64,000 nucleotides of DNA. Source: UBA1926 sp002337215. GTDB taxonomy: Bacteria; Planctomycetota; Phycisphaerae; Phycisphaerales; UBA1924. Of the stretch, positions 8,038 through 17,840 are shown one piece after another. The notes beneath the pieces were generated by a model. The model was not told where the DNA came from. It ran no database searches and worked only from the letters and a program-made list of their open reading frames with translations. The stretch lies in contig CAXBAF010000020.1 of the NCBI GenBank assembly GCA_963973795.1, forward strand, positions 1 to 64,000, written 5' to 3'. Each line of letters begins with the position of its first letter. Position 1 is the first letter of the stretch. The position numbers and the translations under genes were made by a program.

Positions 8038-10677
8038 ATGACCATTCATACCGCGCGGCCCGCCCCGCGCTCGGCCGCGCTGCCTGTCGCCTCGCCGGCC
8101 GTGCTGGTCGCACTCGCCGCGGCGCTCTCCGCCGCACCCGCCGCGAACGGCCAGGCCTGTCCCGCCGGAGAGATGTTCGAGCACCCGGGCGTGCGCACGA
8201 TCCCGGACGCGGTGGACAACGGCCTCTTCGCCGTCGATGTCAACGGCGACGGGTCGCCCGATCTGCTCACGCGGAGCCACAACGCCATCGCGGCCCACCT
8301 CAACGACGGCACCGGATCGTTCACCCCCCCGGTCGAGTCCCCGCTGCACGGGAACTTTTCAGATCGATTCCACCAGGCGCTCACGATCGACGCCGAAGGC
8401 GACGGCGACCCCGACCTCGTCGTCCGCGAGTGGGGCAGCAACGGGCTCCCACCGCTCATCGAGGTCTACATCAACGACGGCGCGGGCAGCTTCGCATTCG
8501 ACCACGCCATCCCGGTCGACCCCGGGGCCGACCGGGTCCATCTCTTCCCCGACACGGCGTCGGGCGATTACAACGGGGACGGCCTGACCGACCTGCTCGT
8601 GACATTCACCTCTCCGGGCCCCGCCTACGTCTACATCAACGGCAACGGCACCTTCGGCGGCGCACGCTGGACCGTCCCGCTCACCGACAGTCCGGATCCC
8701 GCGGGAGTCATCGAGGCGCTCGACATCAACCAGGACGGCATGCTCGATCTGGTGCTCAGACTCCCCGACGGGTCCTACGCCACCACGCTCGGGAGCCCGG
8801 CGGGCCTCACCACACCACTCCCCTCCCCGGTCATGACCGCGCCGATCATCCGCCGACCGCTCAACGACGATTTCGACCGGGATGGCTTCACCGACATCTT
8901 CTTCGCGACCAACGACCCCGGACACCTTCCCCACGCGGGCATCTACTTCGGGAACGCCGACGGCACATTCGACGCCCCCGTCGAGGTACCCGGCGCAGGC
9001 CCCTACTACAACCTCGTCTTTGCCGATCCGACATCGTCGGAAAGCCAACCGAGCTGGATCATCGAGGCGCCGAGCAACTCGGCCTCCCGACTCAGGGTCG
9101 GCCCGACACGCACCATCACCACCGACCCGCTCCTCGACACCGAAGGCAACCCCGTCCCCCAGGTCGACGCCGTGACCGATGTTGACGGGGACGGAGACGG
9201 CGACATGATCGCCGACAACCGCGTCTACACCCTCCAGCCCGACGGCACCGTCGAGCCCGACCCGGTCCCATACCTGGCGCCCAACTGGGGAGATCTCGTC
9301 GGCGTCGATTTCAACAACGACGGCGCCGCCGACAACGCCGCCGTGCGGGGAACCACGCCGGACGGCGACAGCCTCATCCAACTCGCCCTCAGCAACGGCG
9401 CGGGCGGCTACAGCCTCTCGCGCGGCCTGTCCGACCGACCGCTCTGGCCGAGCGTGAACTCCAGCACCTTCGTTGATATCAACGGTGACGGCATCCCCGA
9501 CGCGATCGGGACCAGCATCATGGGCGAAGAGTGGGCCATCGTGACCGCGATCGGCTCCCCCGGCGGGCAGTACACGAGCATTCAAGAAACCCCCACCGGC
9601 ATCACCTCGGGCTGGTCATCCATCGCGGTCACCACCGGCGACCACGACGGCGACGGCCTCACCGACCTCATCGCCGCCGAACCGCGCGGACGCGAAGTCT
9701 TCGTGTTCCACGGCGATGCCAATGGAAACTTCGGGCCCGCCGTCGAGTACGACCTGCCCAACACCGGCATCACCCCCGACAACATCCGACTCGCCGCCGC
9801 AGACCTCGACAACGACGGCGGGCTCGACCTCCTGCTCTCCATCGCCGGGGGAGCCAACAGAGGGTTCGTGTACTGGCAGGACCCACAGACCCGCGAGTAC
9901 ACCGGGTTCACGCAATACAACAACGCCCGACCCTCGAAGCCCGACGTCGCCGACCTCGACAATGACGGCTTCCTCGATTTCATGTTCGGCAACGAACTCA
10001 ACCAGAACGGCACCTCCAAAGTCCAGTGGAACAACGGCGACCGAACTTTCACCGGCATGACCCTGGGCGACCACGCCCGCCTCGTCGCCGTGGGCGACCT
10101 CAACAACGACGGCATCGGGGACGTCGCCGGCACCCGCCCGGCCACGATCTACCTCTCCGACGGCGCGACCAACGGCACGCCGAACCAGTTCGTCGGGGCG
10201 CCGATCCTCTACGGCGATCAGACGCTCGATGCCATCACCGACCTCAACAACGCAGACGACGCGACCGGTGCCGATCTCGACGCCGACGGCGACTGCGACC
10301 TCCTTCTCGCCGTCAGCGGGGGCGCGATCCTCCGCAACCTCGGCAACGGCTCGTTCGCCCTCGACGGCGTTTACGAGGATCACATCCTGAGTAACTCCGT
10401 CGCGGCCGAAACCATCGACGCGAACGCCGACGGCATGCCCGACGCCGTGCTCTGCTTCCCCCACACCATCGTGACCCGCCTCAACCACTGCAGCCCGCCC
10501 CCGCCCTGCCCGGCCGACCTCGCCCCCCCCGCGGGCGTCCTCGACCTCGCCGACATCGCCGCGTTCGTCGCCGGGTTTACCGGGGGCGACCCGATCGCGG
10601 ACCTCGAGCCTGACGGCGTCTACGACCTCGCCGACATCGCCGCGTTCCTGACGTCGTTCAACGCGGGTTGCCCCTGA
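8038..10677 (+). CDS. Large secreted FG-GAP/VCBS repeat protein with dockerin
   Basis: 879 aa. The start at MTIHTARP is chosen because GGAAGAGGAAA lies just upstream and a signal peptide follows (ending AANGQ). The body is many FG-GAP/VCBS-type units with the calcium-loop pattern DxNxDGxxD (DVNGDGSPDL, DYNGDGLTDL, DINQDGMLDL, DFDRDGFTDI, DHDGDGLTDL, DLDNDGGLDL, DLNNDGIGDV), predicting an integrin-alpha-like beta-propeller. The C-terminus is a full dockerin (CPADLAPPAGVLDLADI, then DLEPDGVYDLADI, ending FNAGCP). A surface-attached adhesion or binding role is likely; the ligand is unknown. Confidence 0.88.
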   Translation: MTIHTARPAPRSAALPVASPAVLVALAAALSAAPAANGQACPAGEMFEHPGVRTIPDAVDNGLFAVDVNGDGSPDLLTRSHNAIAAHLNDGTGSFTPPVESPLHGNFSDRFHQALTIDAEGDGDPDLVVREWGSNGLPPLIEVYINDGAGSFAFDHAIPVDPGADRVHLFPDTASGDYNGDGLTDLLVTFTSPGPAYVYINGNGTFGGARWTVPLTDSPDPAGVIEALDINQDGMLDLVLRLPDGSYATTLGSPAGLTTPLPSPVMTAPIIRRPLNDDFDRDGFTDIFFATNDPGHLPHAGIYFGNADGTFDAPVEVPGAGPYYNLVFADPTSSESQPSWIIEAPSNSASRLRVGPTRTITTDPLLDTEGNPVPQVDAVTDVDGDGDGDMIADNRVYTLQPDGTVEPDPVPYLAPNWGDLVGVDFNNDGAADNAAVRGTTPDGDSLIQLALSNGAGGYSLSRGLSDRPLWPSVNSSTFVDINGDGIPDAIGTSIMGEEWAIVTAIGSPGGQYTSIQETPTGITSGWSSIAVTTGDHDGDGLTDLIAAEPRGREVFVFHGDANGNFGPAVEYDLPNTGITPDNIRLAAADLDNDGGLDLLLSIAGGANRGFVYWQDPQTREYTGFTQYNNARPSKPDVADLDNDGFLDFMFGNELNQNGTSKVQWNNGDRTFTGMTLGDHARLVAVGDLNNDGIGDVAGTRPATIYLSDGATNGTPNQFVGAPILYGDQTLDAITDLNNADDATGADLDADGDCDLLLAVSGGAILRNLGNGSFALDGVYEDHILSNSVAAETIDANADGMPDAVLCFPHTIVTRLNHCSPPPPCPADLAPPAGVLDLADIAAFVAGFTGGDPIADLEPDGVYDLADIAAFLTSFNAGCP

Positions 10678-10850
10678 GCCGCGCGGCAACGACGATCGCT
10701 CACCGAGAACCCGACGCCTCGAAAACTTTTCAATTTTCCCGGGCGCGCATCCCCAACGCAGCGCCTGTCTGATTGAGCGGGATTCACCCGCGAATCAGAC
10801 ACACGCCCGGCCATCTGCCCCAGGCACGCCGGAAATCGGGAGGATCCACA

Positions 10851-11666
10851 ATGTCATTCCGCACCCACCGAATCACCGTCGCCGCCACGCTCGCCGCCGC
10901 CCTCACCGCGTCGAACGCCCAGAGCGTCCAGATCCTCTCCAGCGGGGATGAAGCGGTGGACCAGGCCGCCGTCGCTCTGCTCGAGTCGGCCAGGATGGCC
11001 GTCACCGTCGGCCCCGAGTACTGGGCGCTCACCCCCGAGGACTCATTCCCCGAGACCGACGCCCTGTTCGTGCTCGCGGGCCCCAACTGGTCGCCCGCGC
11101 TCGGCATGGCCGACGAAGGGCAGCAAGTCCTCACGGACTTCGCCAACGCCGGGGGCGGCATCGTCTTCTCCGAATGGGCCGGGTACTCGAGCTACTACGC
11201 CCAAACCCAGGTGCTCATCGATCTCCTTCCCACTACCTACGAACTCGCCTACACATTCTCTGGCGATGTCACCTACACCCGCACCGCGGACGCCGCGCCG
11301 ACCGTCGCCTGCCTCGTCCCGCAGACATTCACCTCCGCGGCCGACTACTTCGGCGGTGTCGAGGGCTATCTCGCCGCCAAGCCCACCGCGACAGTCTTCT
11401 ACGAGTCCGCCGCCACGGGGCTCGCCGGCCTCACCGGCTGGGAATACGGCGAGGGACGCGTCGCCCACTTCTCGTCGGCCATCGGCACCAACCAACTCGG
11501 TGACACCTCGTTCGGCAGGCTCATCCTCAACACCATCCTCTGGTCCACCGAGGAACCCGACGGCGATGCGCAACCCACCTGCCAAGCCGACCTCGTCGAG
11601 GACGGCGTGCTCGACCTCGCCGACATCTCCGTCTTCGTCACCGCCTTCACGAGCGGCTGCAACTGA
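10851..11666 (+). CDS. Secreted ThuA/GATase-like protein with half dockerin
   Basis: 271 aa, starting at MSFRTHR, with GGGAGG seven bases before the ATG and a signal peptide ending near ASNAQ. Residues 25-240 resemble a class I glutamine-amidotransferase-like fold of the ThuA type (LFVLAGPNW, then LTDFANAGGGIVFSEWAGYS, then GEGRVAHFSSAIG). This is a fold guess, with no catalytic Cys obvious. The tail CQADLVEDGVLDLADI, then SVFVTAFTSGCN, contains only one of the two dockerin loops found in other proteins here, so calcium and partner binding may be altered. Confidence 0.7.
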   Translation: MSFRTHRITVAATLAAALTASNAQSVQILSSGDEAVDQAAVALLESARMAVTVGPEYWALTPEDSFPETDALFVLAGPNWSPALGMADEGQQVLTDFANAGGGIVFSEWAGYSSYYAQTQVLIDLLPTTYELAYTFSGDVTYTRTADAAPTVACLVPQTFTSAADYFGGVEGYLAAKPTATVFYESAATGLAGLTGWEYGEGRVAHFSSAIGTNQLGDTSFGRLILNTILWSTEEPDGDAQPTCQADLVEDGVLDLADISVFVTAFTSGCN

Positions 11667-11804
11667 CCCGGTCCGCGCAAGCTCCCGGTGTCCCCACGCC
11701 GTGCACACGCCCGCAAAGGCCGCACATCCGACAGACTCCTTCCTCCCGTCGGTGGGTCTCTTCACCCGCCGGCGGTTTCCTGCCGAGCCACGACGTGCGT
11801 GCCG

Positions 11805-11810
11805 TACACT
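11805..11810 (+). promoter_or_regulatory. -10-like TACACT, six bases before a GTG start
   Basis: TACACT followed by TGCGGC and then the GTG of the sigma factor gene. Transcription would start at or next to the first base of the codon, predicting a leaderless mRNA. No Shine-Dalgarno is visible. Confidence 0.5.
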
Positions 11811-11816
11811 TGCGGC

Positions 11817-12461
11817 GTGGACGAGCGATTGCCCGAGACCGATAGCCAGCGAGCCCGACCCGGCGCACACGACGCCGAGACGATCGCCGCGCACCTCCGC
11901 GCCACCCTCGCCGGCGAGGACCCCGCCCAACTGATCGCGCTCCTCCACGACGAGCTCCGCGTCATCGCCGCGGGCATGTTCCGCAACGAACGCGCCGACC
12001 ACACCCTCCAGCCCACCGCCGTCGTCAACGAGGCCTGCGTCCGCCTGCTCGGAGGCCAGACCCTCCCCTCGATGGAACGGGCCCAGTTCTTCGCCCTCGC
12101 CGCACGCGTCATGCGCAACGTCCTCATCGACCACGCCCGCGCCGCGGGCCGCGACAAGCGAGGGGGCGACCGAGGAAGGGTCACGCTGGGCGACCCGGCC
12201 TCGACCCGCACCGAATCGATCGGCCTCGACGACCTCGCCGCGCTCGACGAAGCGCTCGAAGAACTCGCCAAACTCGACGAACGCAAGGCACGCCTCGTCG
12301 AGCTCCGCTTCTTCGGCGGGCTCGGCCTCGAGCAATCCGCCGAGTTCCTGGGCATCGCCCGCAGCACCGCCAGCGAAGACTGGCGCATGGCCCGCGCCTG
12401 GCTCCTCCGCCGAATCCGACCCGAACTGGGCACGGATCCACCGCGAGGCGAGCGCCCATGA
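11817..12461 (+). CDS. ECF-type RNA polymerase sigma factor
   Basis: 214 aa from a GTG preceded by a TACACT-N6 element. It matches the planctomycete ECF group that typically pairs with protein kinases. Region 2 spans about residues 30-110 (ELRVIAAGMFRNERADHTLQ, then PTAVVNEACVRLLG, then FFALAARVMRNVLIDHARA). Region 4 has LVELRFFGGLGLEQSAEFLG with a helix-turn-helix near IARSTASEDWRMARAWL. No anti-sigma gene is adjacent. Instead the stop overlaps the start of a Ser/Thr kinase gene by ATGA, so the two are translationally coupled and the kinase may regulate the sigma factor (inference from context). Confidence 0.9.
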   Translation: MDERLPETDSQRARPGAHDAETIAAHLRATLAGEDPAQLIALLHDELRVIAAGMFRNERADHTLQPTAVVNEACVRLLGGQTLPSMERAQFFALAARVMRNVLIDHARAAGRDKRGGDRGRVTLGDPASTRTESIGLDDLAALDEALEELAKLDERKARLVELRFFGGLGLEQSAEFLGIARSTASEDWRMARAWLLRRIRPELGTDPPRGERP

Positions 12462-14695
12462 CCTCGGCCGGCGACGACTTCGCGCGGATCGACGCCGCCT
12501 TCAAGCGCGCGCTCAACGCCGACCCTGCCCAAACCGACGCCGTCATCGCTGACGCCTGCGGGGGCGACGAACGCCTGATCGCCGAGGTGCGAGCGCTCCT
12601 CAACGCCGACGCCGCCGCGTCCGGAACCACCTTCGACCTCACGCTGGGCCTCACCGGAAACCGCCCCTCGGCCGACGACATCCTCGGCCGGCCCGCCAGC
12701 GGCGGCAACCCCCACCCCGACCGCATCGGCGCCTACACGCTGGGCCCCGTCCTGGGCCGGGGCGGCATGGGCGTTGTCTACAAAGCCGAGCGCACAAACC
12801 CGCGCCGCGTCGTCGCGCTCAAGGTGATCCGCAGGGCCGTCCAGGGCGAGAACGCGATGCGCCGCTTCCGCCTCGAGGCCGAAGCGCTCGCGAGGCTCAG
12901 CCACCCGGGCATCGCGGCGCTCTACGAGATCGGTCTGGATCAGGTGAGCGACCAGGGCGAGGAGCAGCCCTACTTCGCGATGGAGCTCGTCGAGGGCACC
13001 CCCATCACCGCGTACGCCGACGAGCGCGCGCTCTCCCCCCGCGATCGGCTCGAACTGCTCGCCAAGGTCTGCGACGCGATCGACCACGCCCACACGCGGG
13101 GCGTCGTCCACCGCGACCTCAAGCCCGAGAACATTTTCGTGACCGCCCAGGGCGACCCCAAGGTCCTCGACCTGGGCATCGCCAAAATGGTCAACATCGA
13201 AGACACCGGCGCGATCAGCGTCACCACCCCCACCCAGGCCGGGCAGGTCATCGGCACCATCCACTACATGTCCCCCGAGCAGGTCTCGGGCGACCCGGAC
13301 GCGATCGATCCGCGCTGCGACGTCTACGCCCTCGGCGTGGTCGGCTACGAACTGCTCACCGGGAACCTGCCCATCGAGACGACCGGCGTGAGCATGTTCG
13401 AGGCGATGCAGCGGATCAAGGACGTTCCGCCCACGCCCGTGCGACGGAGCGCCCCCCACCTCGACCCCGACATCGGCACCATCCTCGAGAAGGCGATCGC
13501 CAAGGACCCCGACGCTCGCTACGCCTCCGCGTCGGCGCTCGCGGCCGACATCCGCCGGTTCCTCGCCGACGAGCCCATCCGTGCGCGCGCGCCCAGCACC
13601 TGGTACCACCTCGCGAAGTTCACGAAACGCAACCGCGCCCTCGTCGGGGCGCTCGCGGTGGTGTTCGTCGTGCTCGCCGGCTCGCTGGTCGCGGTGGGGC
13701 TCGCCCTCCGGACCGCCGAACGGCAGCGATCGATCGCGGAGAACGAGCGGGAGATCCTCGCCCAGGTCAACACCTTCCTGGTCGACGACCTGATCGCCAA
13801 GGCAGACCCGAGGCAGGGCGGGTCCAAGGACGTCTCGCTCATCGACGCGCTCAACACCGCCGCCGACTCGATCGGCGAGCGGTTCGGCGACGCGCCCGCG
13901 GCGGAGGCCGCGATCCGCGACTCGCTGGGACAGATCTACTCCACGCTCAACGACTTCGAGCGAGCGAACCACAACTCAACACTCGCGCTGGAGCTGACCC
14001 CGGGCGCCGACGCCGCGTCCCGCGTCGACCGGATGAACAACCTGGCGCTGCTCGCGCTCGACCTGGGCGACTTCGACCGCGCCGAGGCGCTGCTCGTCCC
14101 CGCGCAGCAACTCGTGGACGAGGAACTGAGCGGGGACACGGAACGACGCCTCGACGTCCTGTCCATGCGCGCGCGCCTCGCCTACAAGCGCGACGACCGC
14201 GAGGCGGCGCTCGCGATGTACCAGCGCGTCGCCGAGATCGGGCGGCGCGAGCTCCCCGACGACGCGCTGACGATCACCGCGATCGGCGCCGTGGGGCTCA
14301 TCTACCAGCAACTCGGGCGCCTCGAGGAGGCCCTGCCCCTCCAGCTCGAGGCGGTCCGCATCGACAGCGAGCGGTTCGGGCCCGAGCACCCCGACACGCT
14401 GACGACCAAGACCAACCACGCGATGCTGCTGCACCGGCTCGACCGGGCGGACGAAGCAGAAGCCCTGCTGCAGGAAATCCTCGCGATCCGCCTGCGGACG
14501 ATGGGCACCGAAAACGTGGACACCAATGTCACGCGGATGGTCTACGCGGGCCTGCTTAACCGGACCGGGCGCGCAAGCGAGGCCCACGCGATGGCGCTCG
14601 AAGCCCTGCGCCACCTCGAGGCCGCGCTCGGGCCCGACCACCGCTATACCCAGAACGCGCGGCTGCTGGTCGAGAAATCGCAGCCGGAACCCTGA
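12458..14695 (+). CDS. Membrane Ser/Thr protein kinase with TPR extracytoplasmic region
   Basis: 745 aa. The N-terminal 85 residues are a helical segment (FARIDAAFKRALNADPAQTD) common in planctomycete kinases. The kinase domain covers about 88-365, with glycine loop LGRGGMGVVYKAE, catalytic Lys in VALKVIRR near 120, HRDLKPENIFV near 218, LDLGIAKM (DFG replaced by DLG) and GTIHYMSPEQV. A transmembrane helix lies near 395-415 (ALVGALAVVFVVLAGSLVAV). The C-terminal 330 residues are tetratricopeptide repeats (for example ALPLQLEAVRIDSERFGPEH, then PDTLTTKTNHAML). DLG in place of DFG is common in this family. The gene overlaps the ECF sigma stop by four bases. Confidence 0.93.
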   Translation: MTSAGDDFARIDAAFKRALNADPAQTDAVIADACGGDERLIAEVRALLNADAAASGTTFDLTLGLTGNRPSADDILGRPASGGNPHPDRIGAYTLGPVLGRGGMGVVYKAERTNPRRVVALKVIRRAVQGENAMRRFRLEAEALARLSHPGIAALYEIGLDQVSDQGEEQPYFAMELVEGTPITAYADERALSPRDRLELLAKVCDAIDHAHTRGVVHRDLKPENIFVTAQGDPKVLDLGIAKMVNIEDTGAISVTTPTQAGQVIGTIHYMSPEQVSGDPDAIDPRCDVYALGVVGYELLTGNLPIETTGVSMFEAMQRIKDVPPTPVRRSAPHLDPDIGTILEKAIAKDPDARYASASALAADIRRFLADEPIRARAPSTWYHLAKFTKRNRALVGALAVVFVVLAGSLVAVGLALRTAERQRSIAENEREILAQVNTFLVDDLIAKADPRQGGSKDVSLIDALNTAADSIGERFGDAPAAEAAIRDSLGQIYSTLNDFERANHNSTLALELTPGADAASRVDRMNNLALLALDLGDFDRAEALLVPAQQLVDEELSGDTERRLDVLSMRARLAYKRDDREAALAMYQRVAEIGRRELPDDALTITAIGAVGLIYQQLGRLEEALPLQLEAVRIDSERFGPEHPDTLTTKTNHAMLLHRLDRADEAEALLQEILAIRLRTMGTENVDTNVTRMVYAGLLNRTGRASEAHAMALEALRHLEAALGPDHRYTQNARLLVEKSQPEP

Positions 14696-14843
14696 CCGGG
14701 TTGCCCGTTGATCCGCTCCCGGTTCTAGAGTTTCCCAGTGCGATGCACGCGGCCCGGCTCCCCGCCGGGTAAGCGAGGCGACGAGCCGCTCCATGCGCCG
14801 GCTTGTCTGGCACCACCCCGGCGAGCCCGAGAGGAGGCTCACC

Positions 14844-16145
14844 GTGTCCCGTTCATCCCGAATCCATCGACGCATCGCGATCCCGCTCGCCGCAGCGTGC
14901 GCTGTCCTTGGCGCAGGGGTGTGCGCCGCGCAGGACATCACTGAGACCGTCCGCTTCGCCCCGGTGGATCTCGGATTCGCGGCGTCATGGGGCGGGTGCA
15001 TGGCGGTCGATGAGAACCTGCTGGTGGTCGGCGTGCTCGCCCAGACCTACGGGGGTTCGATGAACAGCCTCGCCACGCTCCACGACCTCGCGACGGGCGC
15101 GATCTACGCGCCGCTCGTCCCCCCCGATCCTCTTCAGGAGGGCTACGCCGCCCGCGTCGCGATCGACGGCACCACCGCCGCGGTCGCGTCCCGCGAGAGC
15201 GTCTTCATCTTCGACGTAGGCGATCCCTTCGAACCCGTTCTGCTGCACGAGATCACCGTGAGCCCCGCCCCCGACTACTTGCCGGTGTCCCAGATCGAGA
15301 TCAGCGAAGGCCTGCTCTTCGCCTCCTGGGGCTACATGGAACCGCTCGTCGAAACGAACGGCGAGATGCTGATCTTCGATCTCGCGACCGCGGAGCATCT
15401 GAGCACGATCACGCCGCCTGAGCCCAACACCGACTTCGGGCGCTCGTTTGCCGTGGACGGGGACACATTGCTCGTCGGCGCCCCGGGGTTCGAGGGAAGC
15501 GATCTTCACGGGAACCTCTATGCGTACGACATCTCGACTCCCGAGACGCCGGTGCTGCTGAGCAACCTGGGCATGTCCGGGATCTCCGACGATTACTACT
15601 ACTTCAGCGGCCGCGTCGGCGCAGAGAACGGGATCGCGTTCGCGATGGTCACCAATGGACGCGCCGTCGTGATCGACTACGCGGACCCGAGCGCCCCCGT
15701 GCCCCTCGCACTCTTTCAAGCGACCTCGTACTACTCCGATCCCTCGACAGTGGTCATCGACTTCGAGGGCGATGTCGTGCTTCTCGGGACAGATCTGGGT
15801 GACCTCGGCGATGCGCCGCTGATCGATCTCACCGACCCCACGGCGCCGGAACGCATCGCCCGGTTCGTGCCCTCGGATGGATACACCAACCCACCCGGGA
15901 GCAACCTGCTTCGGTTCTTCGGGTGCGCCGCCGCGATCAGCGGGAACCGCGTGGTGATCGGCGCGAGCGGCCACAATTGGCGGGACACCGCGGCCGGCGC
16001 CGCGTATCTGTTCGACCTGCCGGCGGGCCCCGCGCCGTGCGCCATCGCGGACCTCGCCGAGCCCTGGGGCGTCCTCGACCTCGCCGACATCGCCGCGTTC
16101 ATCGACGGGTTCATCGACGGGTTCACCGCAGGATGCATGGAATAG
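14844..16145 (+). CDS. Secreted FG-GAP-like repeat protein with half dockerin
   Basis: 433 aa from a GTG with GAGGAGG six bases upstream; longer frames lack this. The signal peptide ends near VCAAQ. The repeated units (GGCMAVDENLLVVGVLA, RSFAVDGDTLLVGAPGFEG, CAAAISGNRVVIGASGH) match the FG-GAP/'hypothetical lipoprotein LVIVD' style of beta-propeller. The tail CAIADLAEPWGVLDLADI, then AAFIDGFIDGFTAGCME, has a single dockerin loop and a tandem IDGF duplication, and ends GCME instead of GCP. This is the second half-dockerin in the window. Confidence 0.78.
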   Translation: MSRSSRIHRRIAIPLAAACAVLGAGVCAAQDITETVRFAPVDLGFAASWGGCMAVDENLLVVGVLAQTYGGSMNSLATLHDLATGAIYAPLVPPDPLQEGYAARVAIDGTTAAVASRESVFIFDVGDPFEPVLLHEITVSPAPDYLPVSQIEISEGLLFASWGYMEPLVETNGEMLIFDLATAEHLSTITPPEPNTDFGRSFAVDGDTLLVGAPGFEGSDLHGNLYAYDISTPETPVLLSNLGMSGISDDYYYFSGRVGAENGIAFAMVTNGRAVVIDYADPSAPVPLALFQATSYYSDPSTVVIDFEGDVVLLGTDLGDLGDAPLIDLTDPTAPERIARFVPSDGYTNPPGSNLLRFFGCAAAISGNRVVIGASGHNWRDTAAGAAYLFDLPAGPAPCAIADLAEPWGVLDLADIAAFIDGFIDGFTAGCME

Positions 16146-16371
16146 GGCCCGCGTTCGTTGCGCGCACGACCCCGCCCCGGTGACGGCCAGGTAACCGTTC
16201 ACCGAACAACAAACGCTTATGGCTGCTGCGGTCAAGCCCTGACCAGGTTCACGCGCCGCCCGTGACCGGGCCCGGCCGTCACCGGAGGGGGTCGAGCGGG
16301 ATGCTAGGTCGCCCGCCGCTTCCCGTACACTCCCGGGGCACATCCCCGAACCGGAGGGCGTTGACGCCCGA

Positions 16372-16398
16372 ATGGGGACTGGCAGGACCCACGCATGA
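16372..16398 (+). other. Eight-codon upstream ORF overlapping the YacL-like start
   Basis: ATG at 16372 opens the short frame MGTGRTHA, whose TGA overlaps the ATG of the next gene (ATGA). A TACACT hexamer at 16326-16331 could be the promoter -10 element, giving a leader of about 55 bases that includes this frame. It may be a coupling leader peptide or chance. Confidence 0.3.
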
Positions 16399-17786
16399 CC
16401 GCACACGATCCGACTCGCCATCCCGCAACCGACCGGGCCGTGGACCCCGACGCCCCCTCGCGGGCCGAGGCCCACCCCGGGCGCGTCCCCAACCCCGTCG
16501 AGGCGGCGCTGAAGCAGAAGAACCTCCTGCTCCGCGGCGTCCGCGGCGCGTTCGTCGTGCTCATCGTCACCGTGACGCTGCTCAACCTGATCCAGTTCGG
16601 CGAAGACGTCTCCCCGGGGCTCACGTTCGACCTCGCGGCCCGCTGGTGGCTCCCGCTCACGCTCATTATCTTCGGCGCCGGCGTCTTTCTCGCGATCGAT
16701 ATCCTCACGCCCAACAAGAAACTCCAGACGTTCGGCGGCATCATCTTCGGGCTCGTCGCGGGGCTCATCGTCACCGTCGCGCTCGGCTTCGTCGTCGATC
16801 TCGTCGCGACCTCCTGGGACTTCTCCGACAACGCGCCGATCGTCAACACGATCAAGGTCCTGCTGGGCATCAGCCTCTGCTACCTCGGCATCTCGACCGT
16901 CCTACAGACCCAGGACGATTTCCGCCTGGTCATCCCCTACGTCGAGTTCGCCAAGCAGCTCCGGGGGCAGCGCCCCCTGCTGCTCGACACCAGCGCCATC
17001 ATCGACGCGCGGATCGCCGACGTGGGCGAGACCGGCATCATTCAGGCCCCGGTCGTCATCCCGTTCTTCGTCGTCGATGAGCTCCAGCGCCTCGCCGACT
17101 CGTCCGACAAGCGCAAGCGTGCCAAGGGCAGGCGGGGGCTCGACGTCGTCACCCGCCTGCAGCGCAGCGCGACGCTGGACGTCACGATCGACGAGACGCT
17201 CGTTCCCGGCAAGGCCGTGGATCAGATGCTCGCCGAACTCGCGACGCAGGTGCAGGGCATGATCGTGACGGGCGACGTCGCCCTCGCGCGCATCGCGGGG
17301 TTCCGAGGCGTGCCGGTGCTCAACGTCAACGAGCTCGCCAACGCGCTCAAGCCCGCCCTCGTCCCGGGGGAGACACTCACCATCCAGCTCATCAAGCCCG
17401 GCGAGCAGCCAGGCCAGGCCGTCGGCTATCTCGAAGACGGCACCATGGTCGTCGCCGAGGACGGCGGACCCGCGATCGGCACAGAAGCGACGCTGACCGT
17501 CCGCAGCTCGCTCCAGACCGCCGCGGGGCGGATGATCTTCGGGCGCATCAACGACGACCGCGAGCCCACGCCGCGCCATGCCGAGCCGGGAGCCGGACCG
17601 GGAACAGGGCCGGGGACAGGGCCAAGAACAGACGCACCCCCGCCCGAATCGGCATCCCCCGATTCTCTGCCGTCGCGATCACCGGACCCGGAACACGCCG
17701 AGCCCGTGCCGCAGCCGCCGCGCCGGGGCCCGTTCCCGCCGAACACGCCCGCCCGGCGGAAGAGCCCCCGCAACCCCAGGCGCTAA
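16395..17786 (+). CDS. YacL-type membrane PIN/TRAM protein
   Basis: 463 aa. Four predicted membrane helices lie between residues 48 and 178 (GAFVVLIVTVTLLNLIQF, WWLPLTLIIFGAGVFLAI, GIIFGLVAGLIVTVALGFVV, VLLGISLCYLGISTVL). A PIN nuclease-like domain starts at PLLLDTSAIIDARIADV near 195 and runs through VVIPFFVVDELQRLADSS and MIVTGDVALARIA. A TRAM-like RNA-binding beta-barrel follows near 330-385. This is the YacL/TRAM architecture found in Gram-positive bacteria and planctomycetes; whether it cuts RNA is unproven. The last 70 residues are a Pro/Arg-rich disordered tail. AGGA lies seven bases before the ATG. It converges on the EF-G-like gene. Confidence 0.9.
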   Translation: MTAHDPTRHPATDRAVDPDAPSRAEAHPGRVPNPVEAALKQKNLLLRGVRGAFVVLIVTVTLLNLIQFGEDVSPGLTFDLAARWWLPLTLIIFGAGVFLAIDILTPNKKLQTFGGIIFGLVAGLIVTVALGFVVDLVATSWDFSDNAPIVNTIKVLLGISLCYLGISTVLQTQDDFRLVIPYVEFAKQLRGQRPLLLDTSAIIDARIADVGETGIIQAPVVIPFFVVDELQRLADSSDKRKRAKGRRGLDVVTRLQRSATLDVTIDETLVPGKAVDQMLAELATQVQGMIVTGDVALARIAGFRGVPVLNVNELANALKPALVPGETLTIQLIKPGEQPGQAVGYLEDGTMVVAEDGGPAIGTEATLTVRSSLQTAAGRMIFGRINDDREPTPRHAEPGAGPGTGPGTGPRTDAPPPESASPDSLPSRSPDPEHAEPVPQPPRRGPFPPNTPARRKSPRNPRR

Positions 17787-17840
17787 TCGCCGGACGCAAG
17801 GCCCGACGCAAGGCCCGACGCTGAGTGCCGGCCGACCCGG

